Positions 25,394-33,954 are shown, numbered from the stretch's first letter. The stretch: 63,725 bases of DNA from Mesorhizobium sp. Root554 (GCF_001427025.1 NZ_LMGA01000001.1:3387971-3451695); one strand, 5' to 3'. The notes: generated by a model not told the origin, from the letters alone. Numbers and translations are program-made.

Positions 25394-26199
25394 GGCAGCA
25401 CCCGGTCGCGGGACCACGGAGTGAGCCAGGTTTCGGCCAGACGCAGCAGCTTGTCGGTCAGGGACCCGAGAATACCGATGACCACGATGAAGGCGATGAC
25501 GTGGTCCGTCGCCAGCATGGAGCGGAAATATTCGATGGCATATCCGAGACCGCTGGGTGCTCCGACCAGTTCCGCGGCCACCACGGCCGTCCAGGCTGCG
25601 GCCACGGCAAGCCGCAGCGAGACGATGATGGAGGGCAGGGCGCTCGGCAGGACGACATGCAGCACCAGCGGCATCCCGGTCACGCCCATGGTGCGGGCGG
25701 CGGCGAGCAGGCGCCGGTCGGTGCCGCGCACGCCTGCGGCGGTTCCAATGATCAGCGGAAACAACGCCGTATAGAACATGATGAAAACCGGCAGCGTGTT
25801 GCCGATGCCGAACATGAAAAGAGCGAGCGGTATCCAGGCGATGCCGGCGATCGGCCGCAGCAGCTCGATCGGCAGCTCGAACGCATCTTCCCAACTGCGG
25901 CTAAGTCCGATCACCAGTCCCAGCGGCAGACCGATCACCGCGGCCGCCAGCATTGCCACGACAAGCCGCAACAGGCTCGTGAACGCATGGAAGGCGAGGT
26001 CGCCGTCCCGAGCGGCATCGAGCAGGGCCCAAAAGACACTCGTCGGCGACGGAAGCAGGAGACGGTTGGAAATGAGCATTGCGCCGACGAACCAGATCCC
26101 GATAAAAATCAGCATCGTCCGGAAATAGACGAGAACGCCGTGGGCTCTGGCGTTGCGCGGGGGGCGGCCCGCGGGGGCTGTCCGCACGATCTCGCTCAC
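25390..26199 (-). CDS. NitT/TauT-type ABC transporter permease 2
   Basis: A 269-aa permease of the same family as its neighbour, with EAA-type loop AAARTMGVTGMPLVLHVVLPSALPSI. The start is GTG 26199, overlapping the stop of the SDR gene (GTGA); the longer frame to 26550 is antisense-like shadow of the SDR gene. Only distantly similar to permease 1, so it is a partner rather than a recent duplicate. Confidence 0.92.
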   Translation of the reverse strand: MSEIVRTAPAGRPPRNARAHGVLVYFRTMLIFIGIWFVGAMLISNRLLLPSPTSVFWALLDAARDGDLAFHAFTSLLRLVVAMLAAAVIGLPLGLVIGLSRSWEDAFELPIELLRPIAGIAWIPLALFMFGIGNTLPVFIMFYTALFPLIIGTAAGVRGTDRRLLAAARTMGVTGMPLVLHVVLPSALPSIIVSLRLAVAAAWTAVVAAELVGAPSGLGYAIEYFRSMLATDHVIAFIVVIGILGSLTDKLLRLAETWLTPWSRDRVLP

Positions 26200-27029
26200 A
26201 GATGCGCCCCGCCGGTTGCCTCGAGATTTGCGCCGGTGATGTAGCTGCCCGCGTCCGAGCACAGGAGCAGCGCCGCCGCCGCCATTTCTTCGGGCCTTCC
26301 GGCGCGCCCGAGAGGCGAAAACCGCTCCTGGATGTCGTGCCAGACCTTGGCGTCCTGCCGACGCCAGCGATTGCGTTCCGTCGCTATGAGGCCGGGCGCC
26401 AGATTGTTGACAGTGACGCCGTAGCGGGCGTTGTCCCGCGCGAGGTTCATCGCCAAATTTGTCTGGGCGCTCTTGAGCGCCGCGTAGACCGGTTGATCGG
26501 CGTCCGGCTTCATCTCGTTGATGCTGCCGATGGTCAGGATGCGTCCCCAACCCTGTTCCCGCATTCCCGGCAGCGCCGCCTGCAGCAGTTCGAGTGTCGC
26601 GAGGAAGTTGATGCGGACCTGCCGCTCCATCTCCTCCATGGGATAGTCGTCAAAGGGTATCCGCTTTTGCACCGACGCGCAGACGACCACCACATCGATG
26701 CCTGAAAGCGCGGCGCGGGCGGTTTCGACGCAGCGTCTCGCCTCGCCGGTAACGGAGAAGTCCGCTTCGACTGCGACCCCTCGGTGCCCGCGTGCTTCGA
26801 TCTCCCCGACAACGGTGGCGGCGGCATCGGGCAGGCCGAATGCCGCGTCGGCTGCCGCGGAATAATGCACGGCAATGTCGGCGCCGGCTTCGGCAAAGGC
26901 CAGGACGATGTCGCGGCCGATGCTGACGCTTCCCCCCGTCACGAGCGCGCGTCGGCCCTCCATGGAAAAGCGGCGCGCCAGCCGCCGGGCGTTGGACGTC
27001 GCGATATCGGTGTCGTCTTGCGCCATCAT
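26196..27029 (-). CDS. Short-chain dehydrogenase/reductase
   Basis: A 277-aa SDR. The cofactor loop is TGGSVSIGR (31-39) and the catalytic S169, Y182, K186 are present (VYAALKSAQ), with the NNLAPGLIATER segment typical of sugar and polyol dehydrogenases. Sits between the small UxaA-like subunit and the transporter, coupled to both by 4-bp overlaps, so it probably oxidises or reduces the imported substrate or an intermediate. Confidence 0.92.
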   Translation of the reverse strand: MMAQDDTDIATSNARRLARRFSMEGRRALVTGGSVSIGRDIVLAFAEAGADIAVHYSAAADAAFGLPDAAATVVGEIEARGHRGVAVEADFSVTGEARRCVETARAALSGIDVVVVCASVQKRIPFDDYPMEEMERQVRINFLATLELLQAALPGMREQGWGRILTIGSINEMKPDADQPVYAALKSAQTNLAMNLARDNARYGVTVNNLAPGLIATERNRWRRQDAKVWHDIQERFSPLGRAGRPEEMAAAALLLCSDAGSYITGANLEATGGAHL

Positions 27030-27325
27030 CGTGCCCTGAGGCTGACAAGGTTATGGACGTGCACATGCTCGCCCTTCACGACCGGCGCGGTGAGTTCACC
27101 AATGATCTCGCCATATTTGCGGACGCGATGACCGGCCGTCATATCGTGCATCGCCACCTTGTGGCCGGTTGGCAGCGCCGTTCGGATGTCGACCAGGCAA
27201 ATGTCCGCGCCATTGAGCGTCCGGATGCGTTCGCCGGCGGCAACGTCGCGCAGGACGACGGCGATATCGTCGTCCTTGTGCAGGACCAGCGCATCGGGCC
27301 GTTCATTGTGCGCCGAACCGGTCAT
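27026..27325 (-). CDS. UxaA-family hydro-lyase, small (SAF-domain) subunit
   Basis: A 99-aa SAF-domain protein (LVLHKDDDIAVVLRDVAAGE, TGHKVAMHDMTAG, IRKYGEIIGELTAPVVKGEHVHVHNL-like motif VRKYGEIIGEL), equivalent to the N-terminal domain of altronate dehydratase UxaA and to SuyA, the alpha subunit of (2R)-sulfolactate sulfo-lyase. The matching large subunit is encoded two genes upstream (28271-29443). Splitting into about 100 and 390 aa is the SuyA/SuyB layout, but other two-part UxaA enzymes exist. Overlaps the dehydrogenase before it and the SDR after it. Confidence 0.88.
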   Translation of the reverse strand: MTGSAHNERPDALVLHKDDDIAVVLRDVAAGERIRTLNGADICLVDIRTALPTGHKVAMHDMTAGHRVRKYGEIIGELTAPVVKGEHVHVHNLVSLRAR

Positions 27326-28221
27326 TGCGCGAGACGCACCGTGACGCCCGCCTCGTCCTCGCGGAGCTTGAGGACGGCGCCGACGTCCTTGTTGGCGAGT
27401 CCTCGCGCCATCGCCTCGGCCAATGCTTCAAGCGTCGCCGAGCCGACCGGGGTGGAAACGCCCAACTCCTGGTTCATCCCGATGGCGAGCCGGCAGTCCT
27501 TGTGGGCCAGCTTCACCATGAAGCCAGGCTCGAAATCGCCCTTCAGGGCGCGAGCGTGCATGGCAATGGCGAGCTGATTGTTCCAGGCCATGGTCGTCTT
27601 CAGCACGCTGATCATCGTGTCGAGCGTGAGGCCCGCCTTGCGCCCGGCAACCAGCGCTTCGGAACTCGCAGTGATCAGAACGCTTGCCAGCAAGTTGTTG
27701 ACGAGCTTCATGGCCTGTCCCATGCCGAGTTCGCCACAGCGGATGAGATCCTGGCCCATGAGGCGCAGGATCGGTTCTACCTGGGTGATGACCGCATCCT
27801 CGCCGCCGAGCATGAGCGTGGAGGTGCCGGCGATCGCCTGGTCGACCGTCTTGCCGACGGGAGAATCGATCATGTCGACGCCCTTTTTCTTAAACAGCGC
27901 CCCGATCCGCCGCGTCGTGGCGGGATCGATCGTGCTCATGTCGACATAGACAGAGCCTGGCCGGATGTTTTCAAGAATGCCCCCGTCACCGGTCGCAGCG
28001 GCCTCGACGTCGGGAGCGTCGGGCAACATGGTGAAGACGATTTCGGCAGATTTTGCTGCCTCGGCGATGGACACCGCGGCTCTGGCGCCATGCCCGACCA
28101 GTTTCGCGACCGACTTCGGATTCAGGTCGAATACGATGAGATCGTGACCACCTTTCAAAAGGTTCGTCGCCATCGGTGCTCCCATGGTGCCGAGCCCGAT
28201 AAAGCCAATCGTCGTCATCAC
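27322..28221 (-). CDS. NAD(P)-dependent beta-hydroxyacid dehydrogenase
   Basis: A 299-aa member of the 3-hydroxyisobutyrate/tartronate-semialdehyde dehydrogenase family. Rossmann motif GFIGLGTMG (6-14), substrate loop DSPVGKT (119-125) and catalytic K172 in GQAMKLVNNLL. The family includes sulfolactaldehyde reductase and threonate dehydrogenase, either of which would suit the UxaA-type enzyme encoded around it. A TTTGATCAAA palindrome at 28251-28260 precedes it, so it may head an internal transcript. Confidence 0.92.
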   Translation of the reverse strand: MMTTIGFIGLGTMGAPMATNLLKGGHDLIVFDLNPKSVAKLVGHGARAAVSIAEAAKSAEIVFTMLPDAPDVEAAATGDGGILENIRPGSVYVDMSTIDPATTRRIGALFKKKGVDMIDSPVGKTVDQAIAGTSTLMLGGEDAVITQVEPILRLMGQDLIRCGELGMGQAMKLVNNLLASVLITASSEALVAGRKAGLTLDTMISVLKTTMAWNNQLAIAMHARALKGDFEPGFMVKLAHKDCRLAIGMNQELGVSTPVGSATLEALAEAMARGLANKDVGAVLKLREDEAGVTVRLAQ

Positions 28222-28250
28222 GTTCTTCCTGTCCTGTTAGGCGTTCGATC

Positions 28251-28260
28251 TTTGATCAAA
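28251..28260. promoter_or_regulatory. TTTGATCAAA palindrome, candidate GntR operator (internal)
   Basis: A perfect 10-bp palindrome in the 49-bp gap upstream of the beta-hydroxyacid dehydrogenase gene. The same palindrome occurs at 29490-29499 in front of the regulator gene. Confidence 0.6.
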
Positions 28261-28270
28261 CCTTTGTCCA

Positions 28271-29443
28271 CTAGAGAGACCCGAGAATCCGCGTCGGCAC
28301 TTCCAGCCCTTCCTTCAGCACCTCGCCCCATGTCAGCTTGCCGTTGCAAACTTCGACCAGGGAAGCCACCAAACGCGATCCGGCATCGGCGATGCTCTCA
28401 ACACCCAAAAACGTGTCGCCGGCATCGAAATCGATCTGCTCGCGCAGGCGCGCCGTTGTCGCCGGTTGCGCGGTAATCTTGAGGGTAGGGGCGATGGCGT
28501 TGGTGAAGCTGTTGCCGGGGCCTGTGGTGAAGAGCATGATCTGGGCTCCAGCGGCGGCGAAGCCGGTCAGCGACTCGGGGGAGAAGGACGGACCATCCAT
28601 GGCGTGGACGCCCGCTCCAACCGGCTTTTCTCCGACCGAAACCAGGCTCTGGATCGGCCGCGTGCCCGATTTGACGATTGCGCCCAGAGATTTCTCCTCA
28701 ATGGTCGAGAGCCCGCCGCGAATGTTCTCTTCGCCCGGATTGTTGCCGGTGAGGCTTTTGCCGGAGGACCGCGCCCATTGCTCCCGCCGCTCAACGGCGG
28801 CGACGATCGCCTCGGACAGTTCCGGTGTCTTCGCCCGCTTTGCCAGCAGATGCTCGGCGCCCAGCCATTCTATGGTCTCGCCCAGAATGATCGTCGCGCC
28901 GAGGTCGGCGAGCCGGTCGACGGCGGCGCCGACGACCAGGTTTCCCGCCACACCGGAGCTTGCGTCGGAATGGCCGCATTCAATCCCGATGATCAACTCG
29001 GAGATTGGGGCCTGTTCGCGCGGTTGATCGGATATCAGCCGGGCAAGCCGGGCGGCGCGGCGGATGCCAAGATCGACCAGCGCGAGCATGTCTTCCTGGG
29101 TCTCGGCGAATGTAACGACGTCACACGGCTTGCCGATTTGGCTAATCCGCGCCGTGACGGCATCAGCGGACATCTGGTCGACACCGACGACGAGCACCGC
29201 GCCCACATTGGGGTTTTTCGCAAGACCGATGAGTTGGTTCATGTGAAGCGAGAAGTCGGGCTCGATCTGACCGCGTCCGGCATGGGTGGCCGCCAGCGTC
29301 GCGCCGAGAATGTTGGCGGCGATGCGTTCCGCGGCGCGTGCGGCCAGGCCGTTGATGCCCAGAACCAGCATATGGTTGCGGATACCGAATTGCCCGTCGG
29401 TCCGGCGATAGCCAAATATCTTCGCACCATCGACGTCCGACAC
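28271..29443 (-). CDS. UxaA-family hydro-lyase, large subunit
   Basis: A 390-aa catalytic subunit of the altronate dehydratase / D-galactarate dehydratase / sulfolactate sulfo-lyase (SuyB) family. Family signatures are GYRRTDGQFGIRNHMLVLG, IGIECGHSDASSGVAGN, GNNPGEENIRGGLSTIEEKSLGAIVKSGT (positions about 215-245) and FTTGPGNSFTNAIAPTLK. The start chosen is GTG 29443 (AGGAG eight bases upstream); a TTG one codon before is in frame. First gene of the minus operon. Substrate is undecided between a hexonate and a sulfonate; the TauABC-like importer favours the latter weakly. Confidence 0.9.
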   Translation of the reverse strand: MSDVDGAKIFGYRRTDGQFGIRNHMLVLGINGLAARAAERIAANILGATLAATHAGRGQIEPDFSLHMNQLIGLAKNPNVGAVLVVGVDQMSADAVTARISQIGKPCDVVTFAETQEDMLALVDLGIRRAARLARLISDQPREQAPISELIIGIECGHSDASSGVAGNLVVGAAVDRLADLGATIILGETIEWLGAEHLLAKRAKTPELSEAIVAAVERREQWARSSGKSLTGNNPGEENIRGGLSTIEEKSLGAIVKSGTRPIQSLVSVGEKPVGAGVHAMDGPSFSPESLTGFAAAGAQIMLFTTGPGNSFTNAIAPTLKITAQPATTARLREQIDFDAGDTFLGVESIADAGSRLVASLVEVCNGKLTWGEVLKEGLEVPTRILGSL

Positions 29444-29489
29444 CAATTCGTCTCCTGCCCTCGGTCCTTAATCTACGAATTGGACCATA

Positions 29490-29499
29490 TTTGATCAAA
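29490..29499. promoter_or_regulatory. TTTGATCAAA palindrome, candidate GntR operator (divergent promoter)
   Basis: The second copy of the palindrome, in the region between the UxaA large-subunit gene and the GntR gene, flanked by ATA and AAATAT. Its position between divergent units and the repetition at 28251 suggest the binding site of the adjacent regulator. Confidence 0.6.
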
Positions 29500-29574
29500 A
29501 AATATCATGCAAGAGCAGAAATTGACAATTTCCAGCGGCTATGCATGCTGGATTTGCTCAAATCGGGATTTGGC

Positions 29575-30234
29575 ATGGCAAGAACATCCGACATCGGACA
29601 GCAAATGCGGAATGACATAATCGCCGGCGCTCTGCCCTTTGGAGCCCGCCTGCGGATCGATGAACTGGCGCACCGCTACGGCGTCAGCCATATGCCGGTC
29701 CGGGAAGCATTGCGTGTCCTGCATGGCGAGGGGCTTGTCGTCATCGAGCCGAACCGCGGCGCCCGTGTCCAGTCAATGGACCGCGGCTTCATCGAGGATC
29801 TCTTTGACATTCGCAGCGCTATCGAAACCATGCTCGCCAAGCGCGCCGCCGAGCGCCGCACGCAAGCCGATATCGCGAACCTGCAGGCGATCGAGGACGA
29901 ACTCGAAGCGCGGGTCCATCGCGGCGACTATTTGATCGTGCCGGAGGCGAACAAGAACTTCCACAGTGCAATCAACGATGCTGCGGGCAATCCGGGAGCG
30001 CTGTCGATCGTCGAGCGCCACTGGCTTCTGATGGCGGCGCTCTGGCAACGTCTCGGCGTCGAGGAAGGACGCTTTCCTATCGTGATCGATGATCATCGGC
30101 AGCTGATCCGCGCCATCGAGCGGCGCGATGCGACATCGGCCTCCGTGCTGATGGGCGCTCACATAGAACGCGCCAAGCACGATCTCCTCGACCGGTTCCA
30201 TGAGTTCGAGCAGCGCACGGGAGCGGCCGCGTGA
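29575..30234 (+). CDS. GntR-family regulator with FCD domain
   Basis: A 219-aa regulator from ATG 29575 (MARTSDIGQQMRNDIIAG); the open frame reaches 29491 but those residues overlap the operator and are not family-like. Winged helix with RIDELAHRYGVSHMPVREALRVLHGEGLV, then an FCD ligand domain (FDIRSAIETMLAKRAAE, NKNFHSAINDAAGN, DDHRQLIRAIERRD). Divergent from the transporter/UxaA operon and directly upstream of, and overlapping, the SMP-30 gene (GTGA). Expected to control the operon through the TTTGATCAAA sites. Confidence 0.9.
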   Translation: MARTSDIGQQMRNDIIAGALPFGARLRIDELAHRYGVSHMPVREALRVLHGEGLVVIEPNRGARVQSMDRGFIEDLFDIRSAIETMLAKRAAERRTQADIANLQAIEDELEARVHRGDYLIVPEANKNFHSAINDAAGNPGALSIVERHWLLMAALWQRLGVEEGRFPIVIDDHRQLIRAIERRDATSASVLMGAHIERAKHDLLDRFHEFEQRTGAAA

Positions 30235-31211
30235 CCGCGACGACAGATGGCGACGTCGCGCCTGTCGTCCACAATGAAGATATTTTGGGAGAGAGCCCGT
30301 TTTGGGACTGGCGGACCGGGTACCTCTATTGGGTGGATCTTCGCAAGCCTGCGTTGCACCGCCTCGACCCGGCCACCGGGGTTGTTCAAAGTTGGGGGAT
30401 GCCGAGCTTTATCGGCTGTGTGGTGGGACGCCGCTCCGGCGGGGTGGTCGTGGGGCTTGCCGACGGTCTCTACGCCTTTGCGCCGGAAAACGGAGGCTTG
30501 TCGCGTCTGTTGCCGCTGGAGGCCGATGTCGCGGACCATCGATTGAACGACGCCAAGTGTGATGCGCAGGGGGCGTTGTGGATCGGAACGATGCGGGATT
30601 TCGGCCGTGCCCCGACTGGCCGCCTCTATCGTATTGCGCCGGATCTGTCGGTTTCGGTCATACGGCGCGACGTGTCCGTCCCGAACGCCATCTGTTTTTC
30701 TCCCGACGGCGGAACGCTGTATTTCACCGACAGCCGCCTTGGGACACTTGAAAGTGCGACGCTCGATGCCCAGCGGCAAGGCGTGGCCCAGTGGAAGACC
30801 ATCCTTTCCGCAAGCCGTTTCCCGGGAAGTCCCGACGGCGCCACTGTCGATGCGGAAGGTCTGATCTGGCATGCGCGCTACGGCGGTGGCGCCATTGTCC
30901 GGCTGGCGTCTGACGGCCGTATCGACCGCGAACTCAAGCTGCCTGTTTCGCAGCCGACGTCCTGCGCTTTTGGCGGTCCGGATCTCTCGACGCTTTACGT
31001 CACGACCGCGCGCCAGGGATTGTCGGCCGCGCAACTGGCTTGCGAACCGCTGGCCGGGGCGCTGTTCGCTGTCGGGCTCGAAGTCCAGGGCAGGCGCGAG
31101 CCGCTTTTTGGCGGCGGATCGGTCAGCGCAGACGCCGGGAACGAAGCGGCATCATTTCCGGGACTGGTTGGCAAGGCCGGAATTGGGAGTAGACGACTTC
31201 AAGGCGCATAA
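30231..31211 (+). CDS. SMP-30/gluconolactonase family sugar lactonase
   Basis: A 326-aa beta-propeller lactonase. Metal-site residues are visible in ILGESPFWDW (E), LNDAKCDAQGALWIGTMRD (N, D) and SVPNAICFSPDGGTLYFTDS (N), and PDGATVDAEGLIWHARY (D). Hydrolyses a sugar (or sulfo-sugar) lactone in the pathway of the adjacent operon. GTG start overlaps the GntR stop. The family body ends near LEVQGRREPLFGG; the last 30 or so residues look like read-through into DNA of the decayed gene that follows. Confidence 0.9.
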   Translation: MTATTDGDVAPVVHNEDILGESPFWDWRTGYLYWVDLRKPALHRLDPATGVVQSWGMPSFIGCVVGRRSGGVVVGLADGLYAFAPENGGLSRLLPLEADVADHRLNDAKCDAQGALWIGTMRDFGRAPTGRLYRIAPDLSVSVIRRDVSVPNAICFSPDGGTLYFTDSRLGTLESATLDAQRQGVAQWKTILSASRFPGSPDGATVDAEGLIWHARYGGGAIVRLASDGRIDRELKLPVSQPTSCAFGGPDLSTLYVTTARQGLSAAQLACEPLAGALFAVGLEVQGRREPLFGGGSVSADAGNEAASFPGLVGKAGIGSRRLQGA

Positions 31212-31214
31212 ATT

Positions 31215-31640
31215 GTATCTGGCGCAATTGCAAACGGGAGGGTCGTTTACCGCGGATGCGCGTTTGGGGAACGGGAGTGCAAAGCATCTACACCCTGGCG
31301 TTGGAGGCCATCGCGGTAGGCCGCAATCTCTCGGGCGTCATTGACAGCCATGGCTTTGGCGAGACCGTAGATTTGGAACGGCTTGCCACGGAGGGCGAAC
31401 TCGACGTGCCGGTCCGCCATCCCGAACCTGCGCATATGATCCTATCGGGAACCGGGACTCACACACTTGGGTTCGGTGTCCACCCGGGACACGATGCATT
31501 CGGCGGCCAACGGCGTCGGCCTGATGGACTCCATGAAGATGCTCCGCATGGGGCTGGAAAATGGAAAGCCGGGCGCCGTCATGGCCGACGCTTGTCAGTG
31601 CACTGGTCGCAAGCTGTTTGCTTATCTCCCGCCTCCAGAA
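31215..31640 (+). pseudogene. Decayed N-terminal part of an AraD1/GguC-like (fumarylacetoacetase-fold) protein
   Basis: Pieces of one protein are readable in different frames: YLAQLQTGG at the start, then QSIYTLALEAIAVGRNLS with DLERLATEGELDVPVRHPEPAH and LSGTGTHTLG, then in another frame RDTMHSAANG and LMDSMKMLRMGLENGKPGA. These correspond in order to the N-terminal third of AraD1/GguC family sugar-acid enzymes. The frame changes more than once and the C-terminal two thirds are missing. It follows the lactonase gene directly and was probably once part of that operon. Confidence 0.65.
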
Positions 31641-31842
31641 GACGAGCGGGAACGATGCCGACCGCCTGCGCAAATACCTTTTGCGGTTCGGGCTGGATTT
31701 CGATGCGGTAAAGTCGATCTAATTCAGCGGATGATTGAGTCGGAAGTCCCCAAATGGCTTGCCCCGCTTCGTCAAGCGGTTGATTTTATTGGCTCAGGAC
31801 ATCTATCGGTTGTAGAAATAATGATTTGACTGCAGTCGTTTA
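31641..31842. other. Intergenic, no gene recognised
   Basis: Between the decayed gene and the right tRNA fragment. A short unstarted frame (ADRLRKYLLRFGLDFDAVKSI) ends at 31721 and may be the tail of another lost gene; nothing else is supportable. Confidence 0.4.
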
Positions 31843-31888
31843 CCCCAGACTACGAATCTGGGGAGTTCGAAACTCTTCGGGCGCACCA
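31843..31888 (+). repeat. tRNA 3'-half fragment, probable attachment-site remnant (right)
   Basis: Same tRNA-derived sequence and orientation as 6366-6413: a complete anticodon arm (CCCCAGA-CTACGAA-TCTGGGG), then a T-arm damaged by a small deletion, the acceptor strand CGGGCGC and CCA at 31886-31888. The D-arm and 5' acceptor strand are absent. It marks the right edge of the proposed 25-kb island. Confidence 0.65.
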
Positions 31889-31997
31889 ATTCCGCTTATA
31901 ACTTTAAACAGATGTGAGGGAAGGGCTTTGCCTTTCCTGTCGTGAGGCTGGTTGCAATCTTGAGTCTTTGTTTCGACGCGGTCTGGCATATCGACCA

Positions 31998-33794
31998 TCA
32001 TCGTTTCGAGGGACAATGGGAATTGTTTACCTCAGTCGGCTTTAGAATCCGCTGCAACCTCGGTTTCTGGCCGTAGGATCCGTTGCCTGCCGGCGTCGTA
32101 ATTTCTCCGACCACCTCGTAATCCGTATCCACATTCATCCCGAAATGGTGGATGACGGCAGCGGAGATGCTACGCGGTCCCCCCGGCTCGACGAGGAGCC
32201 ACGCCGCTTCCCGTTCAGTACAGGGCACGCGTGCCACCGCCTCTTCGGCCACCCGATCGCTGCCAGGGTAGCCGCCGATTATCCACGCCTCGCCGATGGG
32301 TTTGGCGCCGATTGTGTAGAGCACAGTCGGCGAGTGGCCCGTCAGATCGATCATCGGCGTACCGGCAGTGAAACCCGCATGTTCGATCAATTTGGTAGTT
32401 TCGTTGAAATACCGCGCAAAACCGTCCTCGAGAAGGAGTTTGCTGCCGCCGACATTCGTCACCTGGGTGTTGAGACGCAGCGGTTGCGGTTGCCGGTAGG
32501 GAGCCTCCGAGGCGGCATAGGCAGCAAGAAACGCAACCAGCTGGCACAGCATCGCGACGGGCAGAAGGGGGCGCCATGAACCCACCCGCTCCACGACGAG
32601 CAGCAGCAGGGGTACAACCGAGGCCACCCAGAACAGGCCGGCCGCCACCGAACGGCTCCAATAGTTGTCGGCCGTCCCGAAGACGAAAGCGTAGGGCAAC
32701 ATCAGCAAGGCGATTGACAGCGCCAGACGCCGCACGACCGCCTTGGAGAATATCTCGCCGCGGATCAGCACAAGGCATGCCACCGCCGCTCCAAGTGGTA
32801 TGGAAAGCATGATCTTGGCGTCGAAATCGGCCGGGCGAATGTTCGGCAGCCATAGTCCGAAGATCAAAGCGAGCTCAAACATGGCCACGGCGGCCGGTAC
32901 AAGAAAGCCGAGTATGATCACTGCCCGATTTCTCGATGCGCAGAGGCAGACGCCAACGAATGTCGTCAGGGTGCCGATCGCAAAACCGATCTTTGCCTTC
33001 GGAGCGAGCCCGAACTTCTCCCACCTGAAAAGGGTTTGCGCTTGACCGCTGCCGAGAGCGTCGAAGCTCGTGAGGCCAGCCTTGAGCCGCCAATATGTAC
33101 CCTGAGGGGACCCGTCGATGAGCAGGGACGCTATCAGGAGCAACAGGGCGGCGGTGAGCACGGACACTGATGCCATGCGCACGTTGAACTTCCCGGCAGC
33201 GGGAATGTACAGGGCGACAAGCACTGCGAGGGCCGCCGCCGTCGATGGCTTTGCCAGGAAAGCAAGCGCACCGCCGATACCGATCGTTGCCCAGCCAGCG
33301 ACACTAACCCTGGAGGGTTGTCGATCGGCCAGAACGATCCCGGCCGCCACGATAGTCACGGCCTGCAGGGTCAAGCCATTGTAGCTTGGCGTAACCAGCC
33401 AATAGTAAAAGAAGGAGAACGATCCGGCCGCCATTGCCGCGGTGATGATGGTGCGTACCCACGCGGGCATGGCGTCTGGTCTGACTGGATGGCGGAAAAG
33501 CAGAGCGGCGCAAAAAACCCAAGCAAATCCAAATGTGAGTACGATGTTGGCTTGACGCAGCAGGACGATGTCCCCACCCAACAGCCGGTAGATCGGATGG
33601 TAGACGAAACCGAACAGCGTGACTGAAACCGGATAAGTCCCGGGAGCAGCGATCCAGTTTAGGTAAAAACCTTCGTCGGTGATGTCGATGCCACGGCGGG
33701 CAAGCAGCAGCATCCAAGCCACAACGGCCAAGGTCGCCAACCCCGACAAAATCAGAGCGACAAAGTCGGCGGTGGAACGATTTTTTGAATTCAC
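31998..33794 (-). CDS. Polytopic membrane protein, glycosyltransferase-C-like
   Basis: A 598-aa inner-membrane protein. About 11-12 hydrophobic segments fill residues 10-430, and a soluble periplasmic domain of about 170 residues follows. The first loop carries RRGIDITDEGFYLNW, an acidic DE in the position where GT-C enzymes (PMT/ArnT type) keep their catalytic acid. This suggests a polyprenyl-phosphate-sugar-dependent transferase, but overall similarity is too vague to name a family. It begins the polysaccharide region, downstream of rmlA on the same strand but beyond its terminator. Confidence 0.7.
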   Translation of the reverse strand: MNSKNRSTADFVALILSGLATLAVVAWMLLLARRGIDITDEGFYLNWIAAPGTYPVSVTLFGFVYHPIYRLLGGDIVLLRQANIVLTFGFAWVFCAALLFRHPVRPDAMPAWVRTIITAAMAAGSFSFFYYWLVTPSYNGLTLQAVTIVAAGIVLADRQPSRVSVAGWATIGIGGALAFLAKPSTAAALAVLVALYIPAAGKFNVRMASVSVLTAALLLLIASLLIDGSPQGTYWRLKAGLTSFDALGSGQAQTLFRWEKFGLAPKAKIGFAIGTLTTFVGVCLCASRNRAVIILGFLVPAAVAMFELALIFGLWLPNIRPADFDAKIMLSIPLGAAVACLVLIRGEIFSKAVVRRLALSIALLMLPYAFVFGTADNYWSRSVAAGLFWVASVVPLLLLVVERVGSWRPLLPVAMLCQLVAFLAAYAASEAPYRQPQPLRLNTQVTNVGGSKLLLEDGFARYFNETTKLIEHAGFTAGTPMIDLTGHSPTVLYTIGAKPIGEAWIIGGYPGSDRVAEEAVARVPCTEREAAWLLVEPGGPRSISAAVIHHFGMNVDTDYEVVGEITTPAGNGSYGQKPRLQRILKPTEVNNSHCPSKR

Positions 33795-33830
33795 GGCAAG
33801 GCTCGGCTGCGCTGTCGGGGTCTATAACGC

Positions 33831-33865
33831 AAAAAAGCCCTGCTGACGCAAGCCAGCGGGGCTTT
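33831..33865 (-). terminator. Terminator downstream of rmlA
   Basis: On the minus strand a 12-bp stem (AAAGCCCCGCTG with CAGCAGGGCTTT, one G-T pair) around an 8-nt loop ends in TTTTTT (complement of 33831-33836). It closes the rmlB-rmlA unit. Confidence 0.88.
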
Positions 33866-33954
33866 GGTGTTTAAGGGTGGAGCTGCCAGATTGCGCTTTG
33901 TCGGATACCATCGAGGACGATAATCTTGTTCATAGCCTCAAGGCTCGCGACCGC

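Noticed and set aside
31256..31829. Two frames of 151 and 120 aa as real genes
   Set aside because: Each contains only part of the AraD1/GguC-like sequence, split by frameshifts; annotated as one pseudogene.
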